Of a stretch of 64,000 nt of DNA, positions 36,309 through 44,710 are shown piece by piece. Location of the stretch: the NCBI RefSeq assembly GCF_900099905.1, contig NZ_FNEE01000003.1, positions 359,369-423,368 on the forward strand, read 5' to 3'. The position numbers were made by a program, and so were the translations under genes. The notes under the pieces are model-generated. The model was not told the origin of the DNA. It was given only the letters and a program-made list of their open reading frames with translations, and did no database searches. The stretch is from Mesorhizobium muleiense. Lineage in GTDB: Bacteria > Pseudomonadota > Alphaproteobacteria > Rhizobiales > Rhizobiaceae. Position 1 is the first letter of the stretch, and every line of letters starts with the position of its first letter.

Positions 36309-36486
36309 CCGCACCTCATCCGCCTGCCGGCACCTTCTCCCCGTGAACGGGGAGAAGCCCGCTGACCTCGACCTTGGCGCCCATTCAGCAACGGTGGTAA
36401 TTGGCGAAACCATTGATGGCTGCGTCTTTCTCCCCGTCACTATACGGGGAGAAATGCCCGGCAGGGCAATGAGGGGCAGCGCTGAC
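36309..36486. repeat. Palindromic intergenic repeat, copy A
   Basis: An element bounded by CCTCATCCGCCTGCCGGCAC and GCCCGGCAGGGCAATGAGGG, with inner stems CTTCTCCCCGTGAACGGGGAGAAG and TTTCTCCCCGTCACTATACGGGGAGAAA. The same element occurs inverted at 41482-41655. It ends just before the stop codon of the gene at 36515. Confidence 0.8.
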
Positions 36487-36514
36487 CGACGTTACTTTTC
36501 AATGCGACGCGCTC

Positions 36515-37114
36515 CTAATTATCGACGCGGCCGAAAGCGGGTGCGTTGCCGATAACCACGCGCTTGTCCTTGCCGCAGGCAAAGGTCCGCGCCTTCTCGT
36601 CGGCGAGCTTGCGGGCCTGGTCGTTGGCGCCGGGGTTGCCGGTGGCCAGCACCAGGCCGACGGTGCAGCCTTCATAGGTCTCTGGTTGGGCGACCTTGGC
36701 GATGATCAGCACGTCGATCGGTTTGTTCTCCACCTCGGGATTGCTGATCGAGCGCCGATGAATGACCGCAAACGGGACGGCGCGATCGCCGTTCGTCTCG
36801 ATGCGCCACTCGAGTTTGGATGCCGCCGAGTTGAAGGCGACAAAACTTTCCCAGACTGCGGTCATGTCGCTGGGCGGAAAACCATAAAACAGCAATTCGC
36901 GGGCGTCGTCGTAGGCGATCAGCACCGGGTAGCCGCGATAGCCCGAACAGGCGAGACTGGCCCAGTCGCCGTCGCCTTCCTCCGCTTGCGCGTAGGTCAC
37001 GCAGTCCTTCTTCCGGTCGAGATCGGTGTAGGCGCTGGAAATGTCGCCGGCCTGGGCAGGCTGGCAGAGGCCGGCGAGGGCAAGCGGGATCAGAAGCGCA
37101 CGCACGCGATACAC
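36515..37114 (-). CDS. Exported protein of unknown function
   Basis: A 199-residue protein with a signal peptide (about 1-23, ALLIPLALAGLCQPAQAGD). The mature part has cysteines in DRKKDCVTYAQ, WASLACSGYRGYP, TYEGCTVGL and RTFACGKDK, which could form two disulfides in the periplasm. The GTG at 37114 is chosen because it opens directly into the signal peptide; the longer frame to 37249 overlaps the gene upstream. No family was recognised. It follows the membrane-protein gene at 37122 with a short gap. Confidence 0.7.
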   Translation of the reverse strand: MYRVRALLIPLALAGLCQPAQAGDISSAYTDLDRKKDCVTYAQAEEGDGDWASLACSGYRGYPVLIAYDDARELLFYGFPPSDMTAVWESFVAFNSAASKLEWRIETNGDRAVPFAVIHRRSISNPEVENKPIDVLIIAKVAQPETYEGCTVGLVLATGNPGANDQARKLADEKARTFACGKDKRVVIGNAPAFGRVDN

Positions 37115-37121
37115 CCTGTGG

Positions 37122-37562
37122 TCATTTTCGCTGCCCAGCTCTAAGCTTCGCAAAAAAATACAGGGCGTACAACGCGGAAAAACAAATGGATACAATGGAC
37201 GTTTGGTAGTCCATCCAGGAAATTGCGACGAACGACACGAAGGTTGCAAACAGCGTTACCGGCACAGCGACGCCGGTGTACAGAAAAATCAAAGCCGAGG
37301 CCGATATCAAGACGATAAGAGCGCTCCCTGTGGGACTATAGTCGGGAGCCTTAAATAAGAAATAGGCAAGGGCTGATGAAATAAGTATGAGAAACAAAAA
37401 TCTGCGCAGGACGGCTTCCTTGACCGTGTACTCGTTCAGGTCAAGGACCGTCCGAATGTCTCTTTTCTCCTGCTCGCCAATTAAACCCGAACTCCCTCGC
37501 CTCAGGTAGTGAAGCAGGAACATCTTTTCGAGGTCGTCTAAAAACGTTCGAGCAAGGTTCAA
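37122..37562 (-). CDS. Membrane protein of unknown function, A/T-rich gene
   Basis: A 146-residue protein: a charged N-terminal region (about 1-50, with LDDLEKMFLLHYLRRG and GEQEKRDIRTVLDL) followed by three or four closely packed hydrophobic segments (about 53-70, 78-98, 102-116, 120-136). The DNA is visibly richer in A and T than its neighbours, with codons such as AAA, ATA and TTA, which suggests recent acquisition. No family was recognised. It ends eight bases before the start of the exported-protein gene and may be expressed with it. Confidence 0.6.
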   Translation of the reverse strand: MNLARTFLDDLEKMFLLHYLRRGSSGLIGEQEKRDIRTVLDLNEYTVKEAVLRRFLFLILISSALAYFLFKAPDYSPTGSALIVLISASALIFLYTGVAVPVTLFATFVSFVAISWMDYQTSIVSICFSALYALYFFAKLRAGQRK

Positions 37563-37638
37563 GTCGTTACCGGCAATTATCAGCAGACCACGAGCGTGAC
37601 GGCCATACTGCTTCTGGCTGGAAAGGACCGCAAGAGGT

Positions 37639-38238
37639 CTATTTCTTCAAGCTCGCTTCGATCAGCAGGTCGGCATTGCGGGCCACAGACTTCGCCGGTC
37701 CGCCGGCCCCGAACAGCTGACCGCTGATATAAGCGCCTTCGATCAGGAGCAGCAGCCCGTCGCCCAGCGTATCGGCGTCGCCGGCACCCATCGCCGCCGC
37801 CATGGCGCGCAGGCGTCGGCGCAATTCCTGCTTGTTGGCCTCGCTCACCACGCGGGCCGGGTGGCCGCGTTCGGGATATTCTACGGCCGCATTGGTCATG
37901 CCGCAGCCGCGATAGTCGGGCTTTTGCGTGCGCTTGCCGATGCGGGTCAGGAAGGCGGCGATCTGCGCGCGCGGATTGCCGGGATGGGCAGCCACCGCCG
38001 CGTCGAAGCGGGCCCAGAACTCGAGGTCGTATTGCCGCAGATAGGACGCGGCCAATTCGTCCTTGGAGGGAAAGCTGCGATAGAGGCTGGGCTTGGTGAC
38101 GCCGGCGCGCCGCACGATCTCGTCGACGCCGATCGCCCTGATGCCTTGCCGGTAGAACAGGTCGCGGGCAACGCGAAGGATTTTTTCGCCCGCGCGGGGC
38201 CGTTCATCCGCTTTGATCGCTGGTTCAATGCTTTTCAT
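37639..38238 (-). CDS. TetR/AcrR-family repressor
   Basis: A 199-residue regulator. The N-terminal DNA-binding domain contains AREKILRVARDLFYRQGIRAIGVDEIVRRAGVTKPSLYRSFPSKDEL in pieces (about residues 15-62), the classic TetR helix-turn-helix. The C-terminal ligand domain has one possible ligand-facing Cys (GCGMTN). It is divergent from an MFS transporter, and two inverted operator-like 16-mers lie in the shared region, so it probably represses the transporter and responds to its substrate. Confidence 0.92.
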   Translation of the reverse strand: MKSIEPAIKADERPRAGEKILRVARDLFYRQGIRAIGVDEIVRRAGVTKPSLYRSFPSKDELAASYLRQYDLEFWARFDAAVAAHPGNPRAQIAAFLTRIGKRTQKPDYRGCGMTNAAVEYPERGHPARVVSEANKQELRRRLRAMAAAMGAGDADTLGDGLLLLIEGAYISGQLFGAGGPAKSVARNADLLIEASLKK

Positions 38239-38259
38239 CTAGGACGTGCCGTTGCCTGC

Positions 38260-38319
38260 TTGACAATGTTACCGATCGGTACGTATGCTTCCATGCATTG
38301 CAACGTACCGGTCAGTAAC
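38260..38319 (+). promoter_or_regulatory. Promoter with paired TetR operators
   Basis: TTGACA at 38260-38265 is a good -35 box, with TATGCT at 38284-38289 as a possible -10. GTTACCGATCGGTACG (38268-38283) lies between them. Its inverted partner CGTACCGGTCAGTAAC (38304-38319), 14 of 16 matching, ends at the base before the MFS start codon. Repressor bound to both would cover the promoter and the translation start. Confidence 0.65.
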
Positions 38320-39603
38320 ATGATAGCTCAATCCCGCCCGTTTGGCCAGCGCTACGCTTTCGTCGTGGTCGCCGTCATTTTCCTCTGCCTGCTGATCGCG
38401 GCGGGCCTGCGGTCGGCGCCGGCCGTCATGATGCTGCCGCTGGAGGAGAGTTTCGGCTGGCGGCGCGATGTCGTCTCGCTCGCCGCGGCCATCGGCATCT
38501 TCCTCTACGGCCTGACCGGGCCGTTTGCCGCGGCACTGATGGAACGGATCGGGCTGCGCCGCACGCTGCTGGCGTCGCTGGTGCTGATGTCGGGCTCGAC
38601 GGCGCTCAGCCTGTTGATGACCCAGCCCTGGCACCTGCTTCTCACCTGGGGCGTATTCTCCGGCGTCGGTTCCGGCGCGGTCGCCACGGTGCTCGGCGCC
38701 ACCATCGTCAATCGCTGGTTCAAGACCAATCGCGGCCTGGTGATGGGGCTGATGTCGGCCTCGGCCGCCACCGGCCTGCTGGTGTTCCTGCCGTTGCTCG
38801 CCGCGCTCGCCCAGTCGGGCGGCTGGAAGCCTGTCGCCATCGCCATTGCGGTCGCCACCGCCTGCCTGGTGCCGCTGGTCTGGCTGCTGGTGCCGGAACG
38901 GCCGTCCGCGATCGGCATGGTGCGCTACGGCGCGGACGTCGACGACGTGCCGCCGGTTCCGCCGGCCTCGCAGGGCAACTTCCTCACCCACACGTTCAGC
39001 ACGCTGCGTCGTGCCGCCGGCACGCGGGTGTTCTGGTATCTGTTCGCCACTTTCTTCATCTGTGGCTTCACCACCAACGGACTGGTCGGAACGCACCTGA
39101 TCGCCTTTTGCGGCGACATGGGCATCGGCCAGGTGCAAGCCGCCGGCCTGCTGTCGCTGATGGGCATCTTCGACCTGATCGGCACGACGCTGTCGGGCTG
39201 GCTCACCGACCGTTTCGACCCGCGCAAGCTGCTCGGCGTCTATTATGGCATCCGCGGCCTGTCGCTGATCTATCTGCCTTATTCCGGCTTTTCGTCGACC
39301 AGCCTGATCATCTTCGCAGTGCTCTACGGATTGGACTGGATCGCCACCGTGCCGCCGACGCTCAGGCTGTCGAACGAGGCGTTCGGCGACCGCAGCGGGC
39401 CGATCGTCTTCGGCTGGATCGTCGCCGGCCATCAGGTGGGTGCGGCAGCGGCCGCCTTCTTCGGCGGCACCATGCGTGAATTGCAGGGCAATTACGAAAC
39501 TGCCTTCCTCATCGCCGGCATGACGGCAATAGCCGCAGCCTGCATCTCGCTGTTGATCAACACCAGCCGTCCGGCCTTCGCCCCGGAAGGCCAACCGGCG
39601 TAG
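38320..39603 (+). CDS. MFS transporter under TetR control
   Basis: A 427-residue transporter with twelve predicted membrane helices. MFS signatures include GLTGPFAAALMERIGLRRTLL (motif A, helices 2-3) and SGWLTDRFDPRKLLGVYYGIRG in the second half. It resembles oxalate/formate-type and monocarboxylate MFS members in general layout, but no substrate is evident. The ATG at 38320 is next to an operator with no visible ribosome site; ATG at 38293 would add nine residues. The frame open back to 37861 is a shadow of the repressor gene. Confidence 0.88.
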   Translation: MIAQSRPFGQRYAFVVVAVIFLCLLIAAGLRSAPAVMMLPLEESFGWRRDVVSLAAAIGIFLYGLTGPFAAALMERIGLRRTLLASLVLMSGSTALSLLMTQPWHLLLTWGVFSGVGSGAVATVLGATIVNRWFKTNRGLVMGLMSASAATGLLVFLPLLAALAQSGGWKPVAIAIAVATACLVPLVWLLVPERPSAIGMVRYGADVDDVPPVPPASQGNFLTHTFSTLRRAAGTRVFWYLFATFFICGFTTNGLVGTHLIAFCGDMGIGQVQAAGLLSLMGIFDLIGTTLSGWLTDRFDPRKLLGVYYGIRGLSLIYLPYSGFSSTSLIIFAVLYGLDWIATVPPTLRLSNEAFGDRSGPIVFGWIVAGHQVGAAAAAFFGGTMRELQGNYETAFLIAGMTAIAAACISLLINTSRPAFAPEGQPA

Positions 39604-39624
39604 GGCGCGACGGCTGAGCGCGAA

Positions 39625-39774
39625 TCTCCCCCCTCGAGGGGGAGATGGCCGCGAAGCGGCCAGAGGGGGTCGGTCCGACCGGGCTCGGCCCTGCTCGCAG
39701 ACGTAGGAGGTCGGCGCTCGACGCGAGACGACCCCCTCTGTCGCCTTCGGCGACATCTCCCCCTCAAGGGGAGA
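39625..39774. repeat. Palindromic intergenic repeat
   Basis: The outer arms are TCTCCCCCCTCGAGGGGGAGA and CTCCCCCTCAAGGGGAGA. AGAGGGGGTCG (from about 39670) is mirrored by CGACCCCCTCT (about 39729-39739), and there are inner hairpins GGCCGCGAAGCGGCC and GTCGCCTTCGGCGAC. It lies between the MFS and phoD genes, just before a Pho box. Confidence 0.75.
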
Positions 39775-39785
39775 CTACCTGTTCA

Positions 39786-39803
39786 CTGTAATAAAACCTT
39801 CAT
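39786..39803 (+). promoter_or_regulatory. Pho box upstream of phoD
   Basis: CTGTAAT-AAAA-CCTTCAT fits the PhoB operator layout of two 7-base repeats around four A/T bases (consensus CTGTCAT). Each half has six of seven matches. It lies 71 bases before the phosphatase start codon, so phosphate-starvation induction by PhoB is likely. Confidence 0.65.
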
Positions 39804-39874
39804 GGTTTCGAGATGTGCCTGAAACATTGACCCTGGAGCTTGGCGGCGACGTTTAAGCCATCCAGGAGACAGCC

Positions 39875-41443
39875 ATGAACAGGATTTCACGCCGCGCTTT
39901 TGTCACGTCGGCGAGTGCCGCCGGCCTCGTCGGCGTATCGGGCCTCGCGCTTCCCTATTATTCGCGCGCCAATCAGCGGCCCGCCTTCACCCATGGCATC
40001 CAGTCGGGCGATGTCGACGCAACCAGTGGCGTGGTGTGGACGCGGACCGACCGCCCTTCGCGCGTCATGTTCGAAGTCTCGTCGACGGAGAATTTCGCCA
40101 ATCCCTTGCGCCTTGCGCCGCTCGATACGTCGCCGGCCAGCGATTACACGGTAAAGCGGCTGCTCACCGACCTTACCTCCGACCAGGACATCTTCTACCG
40201 CATGGTCGCGGCCGATCTTGCCGACATCAACGCCGTCTCCGAGCCGATCGTCGGCCGCTTCCGCACGGCGCCGGCCTCGAAACGCGACATCCGCTTCGCA
40301 TGGTCGGGCGATACCGCCGGCCAGGGCTGGGGCATCGACGACACCGGCATGAAGACCTATGCCACGATCGGCAAGCATACGCCCGACTTCTTCCTGCATT
40401 CCGGCGACACCATCTATGCCGACGGCCCGATGAAGGACGAGGTCGAGCTGCCCGGCGGCAGCAAGTGGAAGAACAAGGTCCTCATCGACGAAAAGCGCAA
40501 GGTTGCCGAGACGCTGGACGAGTACCGCGGCCAGTGGAAGTACAACATGATGGACAGACATGTGCTGGGGCTCAACGCCATCTGCCCGACCTTCTATCAG
40601 TGGGACGACCACGAGGTGGTCAACAACTGGTCGGATTCGAAGAACCTGAGCGCCGACGACCGCTACTCGGAAAAAAACATCCATGTGCTGGCGGCACGCG
40701 CGGCACGCGCCTTCCACGAGATGACGACGATCCGCTACGAGCCGTCGGAACCGGGCCGCGTCTATCGCAAGATCGCCTACGGGCCGCTGCTCGATGTGTT
40801 CTTCCTCGACATGCGCTCCTATCGCGGCGCCAACGGTCCTGGCATGCAGGATACGGTGACGCCGCAATCGCGCATCCTCGGCGAACAGCAGATGAAGTGG
40901 CTGAAGCGCGAACTGGCAAAGTCCAACGCGACCTGGAAAATCATCGCCGCCGACATGCCGCTTGGTCTCGTCGTCTGGAACGACGCCACCAACAAGGCCG
41001 GCGCCGAGGCCGTCAGCAATGGCGACAATGGCCCGGCCAAGGGCCGCGAACTGGAAATTGCCGACCTCCTTCGCTACATAAAGAATGCCGGCATCACCAA
41101 CACCGTCTGGCTGACCGCCGACGTGCACTACACGGCGGCGCATTACTACAATCCCGACAAGGCGCAGTTCCAGGACTTCAATCCGTTCTGGGAATTCGTC
41201 TCGGGTCCGCTCCATGCCGGCACCTATGGACCCAATGATTTCGACATGACCTTCGGCCCGGAGCTGAAATTCATCAAGGCGCCAACCGCCGAGCAGGGGC
41301 AGAACCTGCCACCCTCGGCCGGCCTGCAGTTCTTCGGCCTCGTCGACATCGATGGCGCCACTGAACAGATGACGGTGCGGCTGATGGATCGCGACGACAA
41401 TGAACTCTACAAGGTCACGCTCGACCCGGTGCATTCGGCGTGA
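39875..41443 (+). CDS. phoD: PhoD-family alkaline phosphatase/phosphodiesterase, Tat-exported
   Basis: A 522-residue exported phosphatase that would release phosphate from phosphoesters outside the cytoplasm. The N-terminus MNRISRRAFVTSASAAG has the twin-arginine signal. An N-terminal beta domain (GIQSGDVDATSGVVWTRTD) precedes the catalytic domain. Metal-site motifs are FLHSGDTIYADGP, QWDDHEVVNNW and TADVHYTAAHYYNP; PhoD enzymes use Fe3+ and Ca2+. The ATG follows a GGAG site. A Pho box lies upstream. The gene stands alone between palindromic repeats. Confidence 0.93.
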   Translation: MNRISRRAFVTSASAAGLVGVSGLALPYYSRANQRPAFTHGIQSGDVDATSGVVWTRTDRPSRVMFEVSSTENFANPLRLAPLDTSPASDYTVKRLLTDLTSDQDIFYRMVAADLADINAVSEPIVGRFRTAPASKRDIRFAWSGDTAGQGWGIDDTGMKTYATIGKHTPDFFLHSGDTIYADGPMKDEVELPGGSKWKNKVLIDEKRKVAETLDEYRGQWKYNMMDRHVLGLNAICPTFYQWDDHEVVNNWSDSKNLSADDRYSEKNIHVLAARAARAFHEMTTIRYEPSEPGRVYRKIAYGPLLDVFFLDMRSYRGANGPGMQDTVTPQSRILGEQQMKWLKRELAKSNATWKIIAADMPLGLVVWNDATNKAGAEAVSNGDNGPAKGRELEIADLLRYIKNAGITNTVWLTADVHYTAAHYYNPDKAQFQDFNPFWEFVSGPLHAGTYGPNDFDMTFGPELKFIKAPTAEQGQNLPPSAGLQFFGLVDIDGATEQMTVRLMDRDDNELYKVTLDPVHSA

Positions 41444-41481
41444 GGGGACTGGGTCACTTTGTATCAATCCTGGGTGACGTC

Positions 41482-41655
41482 GCGCTGCCCCTCATTGCCC
41501 TGCCGGGCATTTCTCCCCGTAGACGGGGAGAAAGTGGCCCGCATCGAAGATTTCGCTAATCGCGAACGTTGCAGAAGGAGAGCCGACACTTCGCGCAGCG
41601 GGCTTCTCCCCGTTTACAGGGAGAAGGTGCCGGCAGGCGGATGAGGGGCTGCGCC
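41482..41655. repeat. Palindromic intergenic repeat, copy B (inverted to copy A)
   Basis: It begins GCGCTGCCCCTCATTGCCCT and ends GGCAGGCGGATGAGGGGCTG, the reverse complement of the repeat at 36309-36486 in outline, with matching inner hairpins (TTTCTCCCCGTAGACGGGGAGAAA, CTTCTCCCCGTTTACAGGGAGAAG). The two copies flank the 5-kb block with the TetR/MFS and phoD genes. Confidence 0.8.
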
Positions 41656-41717
41656 GGCGTTGGCAAAACTTCAGGAAGGGTCGATCCGACCTTTCCGACA
41701 ATGTGCGGAAAGCAGTC

Positions 41718-41993
41718 CTAATCCGGATAGCAAACGGTCGGAATATTGGGCCAAACAGCGCTGTCGCAGTTGGCGGCCTCCTGCCTTTGCCTGAAGGCGG
41801 CGCTGACCGGCCCGGTCACCACCGGGTCGACGCCATCAGGAGCGTCGGCAAACAACTGCTCCGCCGTTCGGGTGTCGGACGGCAGGGCAGGCTCCTTCGA
41901 CGTCGCGGCCGACTGTGCCACGCCTGCCGCAAGCAGAACGGCGAGGGCAGCCCATGCAAGGATTGGCCGGTATCTGATGCCCGTTTTGCTCAT
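41718..41993 (-). CDS. Small exported protein of unknown function
   Basis: A 91-residue protein with a signal peptide (about 1-30, PILAWAALAVLLAAGVAQSAA). The mature part is short and contains two cysteines (ANCDSAV and VCYPD) that may pair. No family was recognised. It is convergent with phoD across a repeat and divergent from typA. Confidence 0.6.
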   Translation of the reverse strand: MSKTGIRYRPILAWAALAVLLAAGVAQSAATSKEPALPSDTRTAEQLFADAPDGVDPVVTGPVSAAFRQRQEAANCDSAVWPNIPTVCYPD

Positions 41994-42101
41994 GAAATTT
42001 GAACTGTCCCGACCGTGAAAGGTTCCGCTTTGGTTAATAATTCAATTTCACACCAAGACGCTTAAGATTTGGTGACCATGTATTTGGTGGCACGCCTCCT
42101 C

Positions 42102-42117
42102 TTTCGCAATTGCGAAA
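42102..42117. promoter_or_regulatory. 16-bp perfect palindrome upstream of typA
   Basis: TTTCGCAATTGCGAAA is perfectly symmetrical with no spacer and lies 77 bases before the typA start. Such a dyad suits a dimeric regulator better than an RNA hairpin. The regulator is unknown. Confidence 0.5.
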
Positions 42118-42193
42118 AACCCTGTATGAGCCGCCCAACCGAAAGAGGCAGCGCCTTTTGGCCTGCTGCCTGCAACGCTCCCGAGACCACAAC

Positions 42194-44023
42194 ATGAAAA
42201 TTCGTAATATCGCGATCATCGCGCACGTCGACCATGGGAAAACCACCCTCGTCGACCAGCTCCTGAAACAGTCCGGTTCGTTCCGCGACAACCAGCGCGT
42301 TGCCGAACGCGCCATGGATTCGAACGACCTCGAAAAGGAACGCGGCATCACCATCCTGGCCAAGGCGACCTCGGTCGACTGGAAGGACACCCGCATCAAC
42401 ATCGTCGACACCCCCGGCCACGCCGATTTCGGCGGTGAAGTCGAGCGCATCCTGTCGATGGTGGATTCAGCCATCGTGCTGGTCGACGCCGCCGAAGGGC
42501 CGATGCCGCAGACAAAATTCGTCGTCGGCAAGGCGCTCAAGGTCGGATTGAAGCCGATCGTCGTCATCAACAAGATCGACCGGCCGGACGCCCGCCACGT
42601 CGAGGTGGTCAACGAAGTGTTCGACCTGTTTGCAGCGCTCGACGCCACCGACGAGCAGCTCGACTTCCCGATCCTTTACGGCTCGGGCCGCGACGGTTGG
42701 GTGTCGGAAAACCCCGAAGGTCCGAAGGACCAAGGCCTGGCGCCGCTGTTCGACCTGGTCATCAAGCATGTGCCGGCGCCGACCGTCCACCCCGGCCCGT
42801 TCCGCATGATCGGCACCATCCTGGAAGCCAATCCGTTCCTTGGCCGCATCATCACCGGCCGCATCGAATCCGGCACGCTGAAGTCCAACCAGGCGGTCAA
42901 GGTGCTGCATCATGACGGCACCCAGGTCGAAACCGGCCGTATCTCGAAGATCCTGGCTTTCCGCGGGCTCGAGCGCCAGCCGATCGACGAGGCGCAGGCG
43001 GGTGACATCGTCGCCATCGCCGGCCTGTCGAAGGGCACCGTCGCCGACACGTTCTGCGACCTGTCGGTGACCGAGCCGCTGCATGCGCAGCCGATCGATC
43101 CGCCGACCGTGACGATGTCGTTCCTCGTCAACGATAGCCCGCTGGCCGGCACCGAGGGCGACAAGGTGACCAGCCGCGTTATCCGCGACCGCCTGCTGCG
43201 CGAGGCCGAAGGCAATGTCGCGCTGAAAATCGAGGAATCGCCTGACAAGGATTCGTTTTTCGTCTCCGGCCGCGGCGAATTGCAGCTTGCCGTTCTGATC
43301 GAGACGATGCGCCGCGAAGGGTTCGAGATTGCCGTGTCGCGTCCGCGCGTCGTCATGCAGAAGGGCGAGAACGGCGAGTTGCTCGAGCCGGTCGAGGAAG
43401 TCGTCATCGACGTCGACGAGGAGCATGCCGGCGTCGTCGTGCAAAAAATGTCGGAGCGCAAGGCCGAGATGGTCGAATTGCGCCCGTCAGGCGGCAACCG
43501 CCAGCGCATCGTCTTCCACGCGCCGACGCGCGGCCTGATCGGCTATCAGTCGGAACTGTTGACCGATACGCGCGGCACAGCCGTCATGAACCGGCTGTTC
43601 CATGCCTACGAGCCTTACAAGGGGGAGCTGCCGGGCCGCACCAACGGCGTGCTGATCTCCAACGAGCAGGGCGAGTCGGTGGCCTATGCGATGTGGAACC
43701 TGGAAGACCGCGGCCCGATGGTCATCGATCCGGGCGTCAAGGTCTATCAGGGCATGATCATCGGCATCCATTCACGCGACAACGACCTCGAAGTGAACGT
43801 GCTGAAAGGCAAGAAGCTGACCAACATCCGCGCCGCTGGCAAGGATGAAGCGGTTAAGCTGACGCCGCCGATCCGCATGACGCTGGAACGCGCGCTGGCC
43901 TGGATCCAGGACGACGAGCTGGTCGAGGTGACGCCGAAGACCATCCGGCTGCGCAAGCTCTACCTCGACCCCAACGAGCGCAAGCGTTTTGAGAAGTCGG
44001 CGAAAGTGGTCGGCGCGGCGTAA
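42194..44023 (+). CDS. typA: Translational GTPase TypA/BipA
   Basis: A 609-residue ribosome-associated GTPase involved in 50S assembly and stress or cold adaptation. G1 is AHVDHGKTT (about 10-18), G3 is DTPGH, and G4 is NKID. It also has the EF-G-like domains and the TypA-specific C-terminal region with RGLIGYQSELLTDTRGTAVMN. The start at 42194 matches the family N-terminus MKIRNIAIIAHVDHG; the open frame to 42110 is untypical. A strong terminator follows the stop. Confidence 0.97.
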   Translation: MKIRNIAIIAHVDHGKTTLVDQLLKQSGSFRDNQRVAERAMDSNDLEKERGITILAKATSVDWKDTRINIVDTPGHADFGGEVERILSMVDSAIVLVDAAEGPMPQTKFVVGKALKVGLKPIVVINKIDRPDARHVEVVNEVFDLFAALDATDEQLDFPILYGSGRDGWVSENPEGPKDQGLAPLFDLVIKHVPAPTVHPGPFRMIGTILEANPFLGRIITGRIESGTLKSNQAVKVLHHDGTQVETGRISKILAFRGLERQPIDEAQAGDIVAIAGLSKGTVADTFCDLSVTEPLHAQPIDPPTVTMSFLVNDSPLAGTEGDKVTSRVIRDRLLREAEGNVALKIEESPDKDSFFVSGRGELQLAVLIETMRREGFEIAVSRPRVVMQKGENGELLEPVEEVVIDVDEEHAGVVVQKMSERKAEMVELRPSGGNRQRIVFHAPTRGLIGYQSELLTDTRGTAVMNRLFHAYEPYKGELPGRTNGVLISNEQGESVAYAMWNLEDRGPMVIDPGVKVYQGMIIGIHSRDNDLEVNVLKGKKLTNIRAAGKDEAVKLTPPIRMTLERALAWIQDDELVEVTPKTIRLRKLYLDPNERKRFEKSAKVVGAA

Positions 44024-44047
44024 GCCATTTCTTCTCAGCGGTTATGA

Positions 44048-44080
44048 GGGAGGGAGCACGCGCGTGCTTCCTCCCATTTT
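44048..44080. terminator. Bidirectional Rho-independent terminator between typA and DUF1062 gene
   Basis: GGGAGGGAGCACG (44048-44060) pairs with CGTGCTTCCTCCC (44063-44075), 13 positions with one G-T pair, followed by ATTTT. It lies between two convergent genes, 25 bases after the typA stop, so it can serve typA and possibly the opposite gene. Confidence 0.8.
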
Positions 44081-44083
44081 ACT

Positions 44084-44710
44084 TTACCCACCGGCAGCCG
44101 AGATGATGGCTTCGCGATCGGGTTCGCGGGCCAGATCGATGCGCATCACCGTTCCCGCTCGAGCCGGCTTGCGCAAGGCTTTGGCCCCATCCGGATCAAC
44201 GACCAGCAGTCTCTTCGTGTCCCAGGCCTGGAGCCGCGATCGCGAGATGTCGAGTTCACCGGCGAGCAACCGGTCGAGCCGCAGCGCTGTCGGCATTTCG
44301 AGCCTGAGCTGGAGCTCTAGAGCGGTGGTGTTTTCCGGCCTCTCCCCGAGCACCTGCTTGTGAGCGGCGGCTTCAGGAAACTCCTCGACGCGCCCGACCC
44401 TGCTTCGCAGTGCGACAGCATCGAAAGCATGGCGACGCGCCATGGCCGGGTCGTTGCTTTCGAGTGCGTGCAGCAGCGCAGACTCGATGTCGCGGCGGTT
44501 GCACCGCTCCAGAATGCCGAAATTCCAGGAATTGTCGCAATCGACGCAGCGATAGATCAGCCACGCATCGATGCGTTTGCCGTTGGCGTTGACGCGGAAT
44601 TTCCCGCTGCTGTGGTAAGCCTTCAGGCTGTTGCAACGGTTGCAGTTGATGTGCGGTCGAGGTGCGGTTTTGGGTGCGATCGTCCAGCGGATACGCAGTG
44701 TCGAAGACAT
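44084..44710 (-). CDS. DUF1062 family protein
   Basis: A 208-residue protein with an N-terminal zinc-ribbon-like pair of CxxC motifs (INCNRCNSL and RCVDCDNSW, about residues 23-60). The C-terminal half contains TALRLDRLLAGELDISRSRLQAWDTK, which looks like an S4-type RNA-binding helix pair. That layout suggests nucleic-acid or ribosome binding, but the family has no established function. A CTTCCCG-T-CGGGAAG palindrome lies about 12 bases upstream of the start, over the ribosome-binding region. Confidence 0.82.
   Translation of the reverse strand: MSSTLRIRWTIAPKTAPRPHINCNRCNSLKAYHSSGKFRVNANGKRIDAWLIYRCVDCDNSWNFGILERCNRRDIESALLHALESNDPAMARRHAFDAVALRSRVGRVEEFPEAAAHKQVLGERPENTTALELQLRLEMPTALRLDRLLAGELDISRSRLQAWDTKRLLVVDPDGAKALRKPARAGTVMRIDLAREPDREAIISAAGG

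Noticed and set aside
38269..41467. Minus-strand frames of 495 and 526 codons over the MFS and phoD genes
   Set aside because: Antisense shadows of well-supported genes with signal sequences and motifs on the plus strand.
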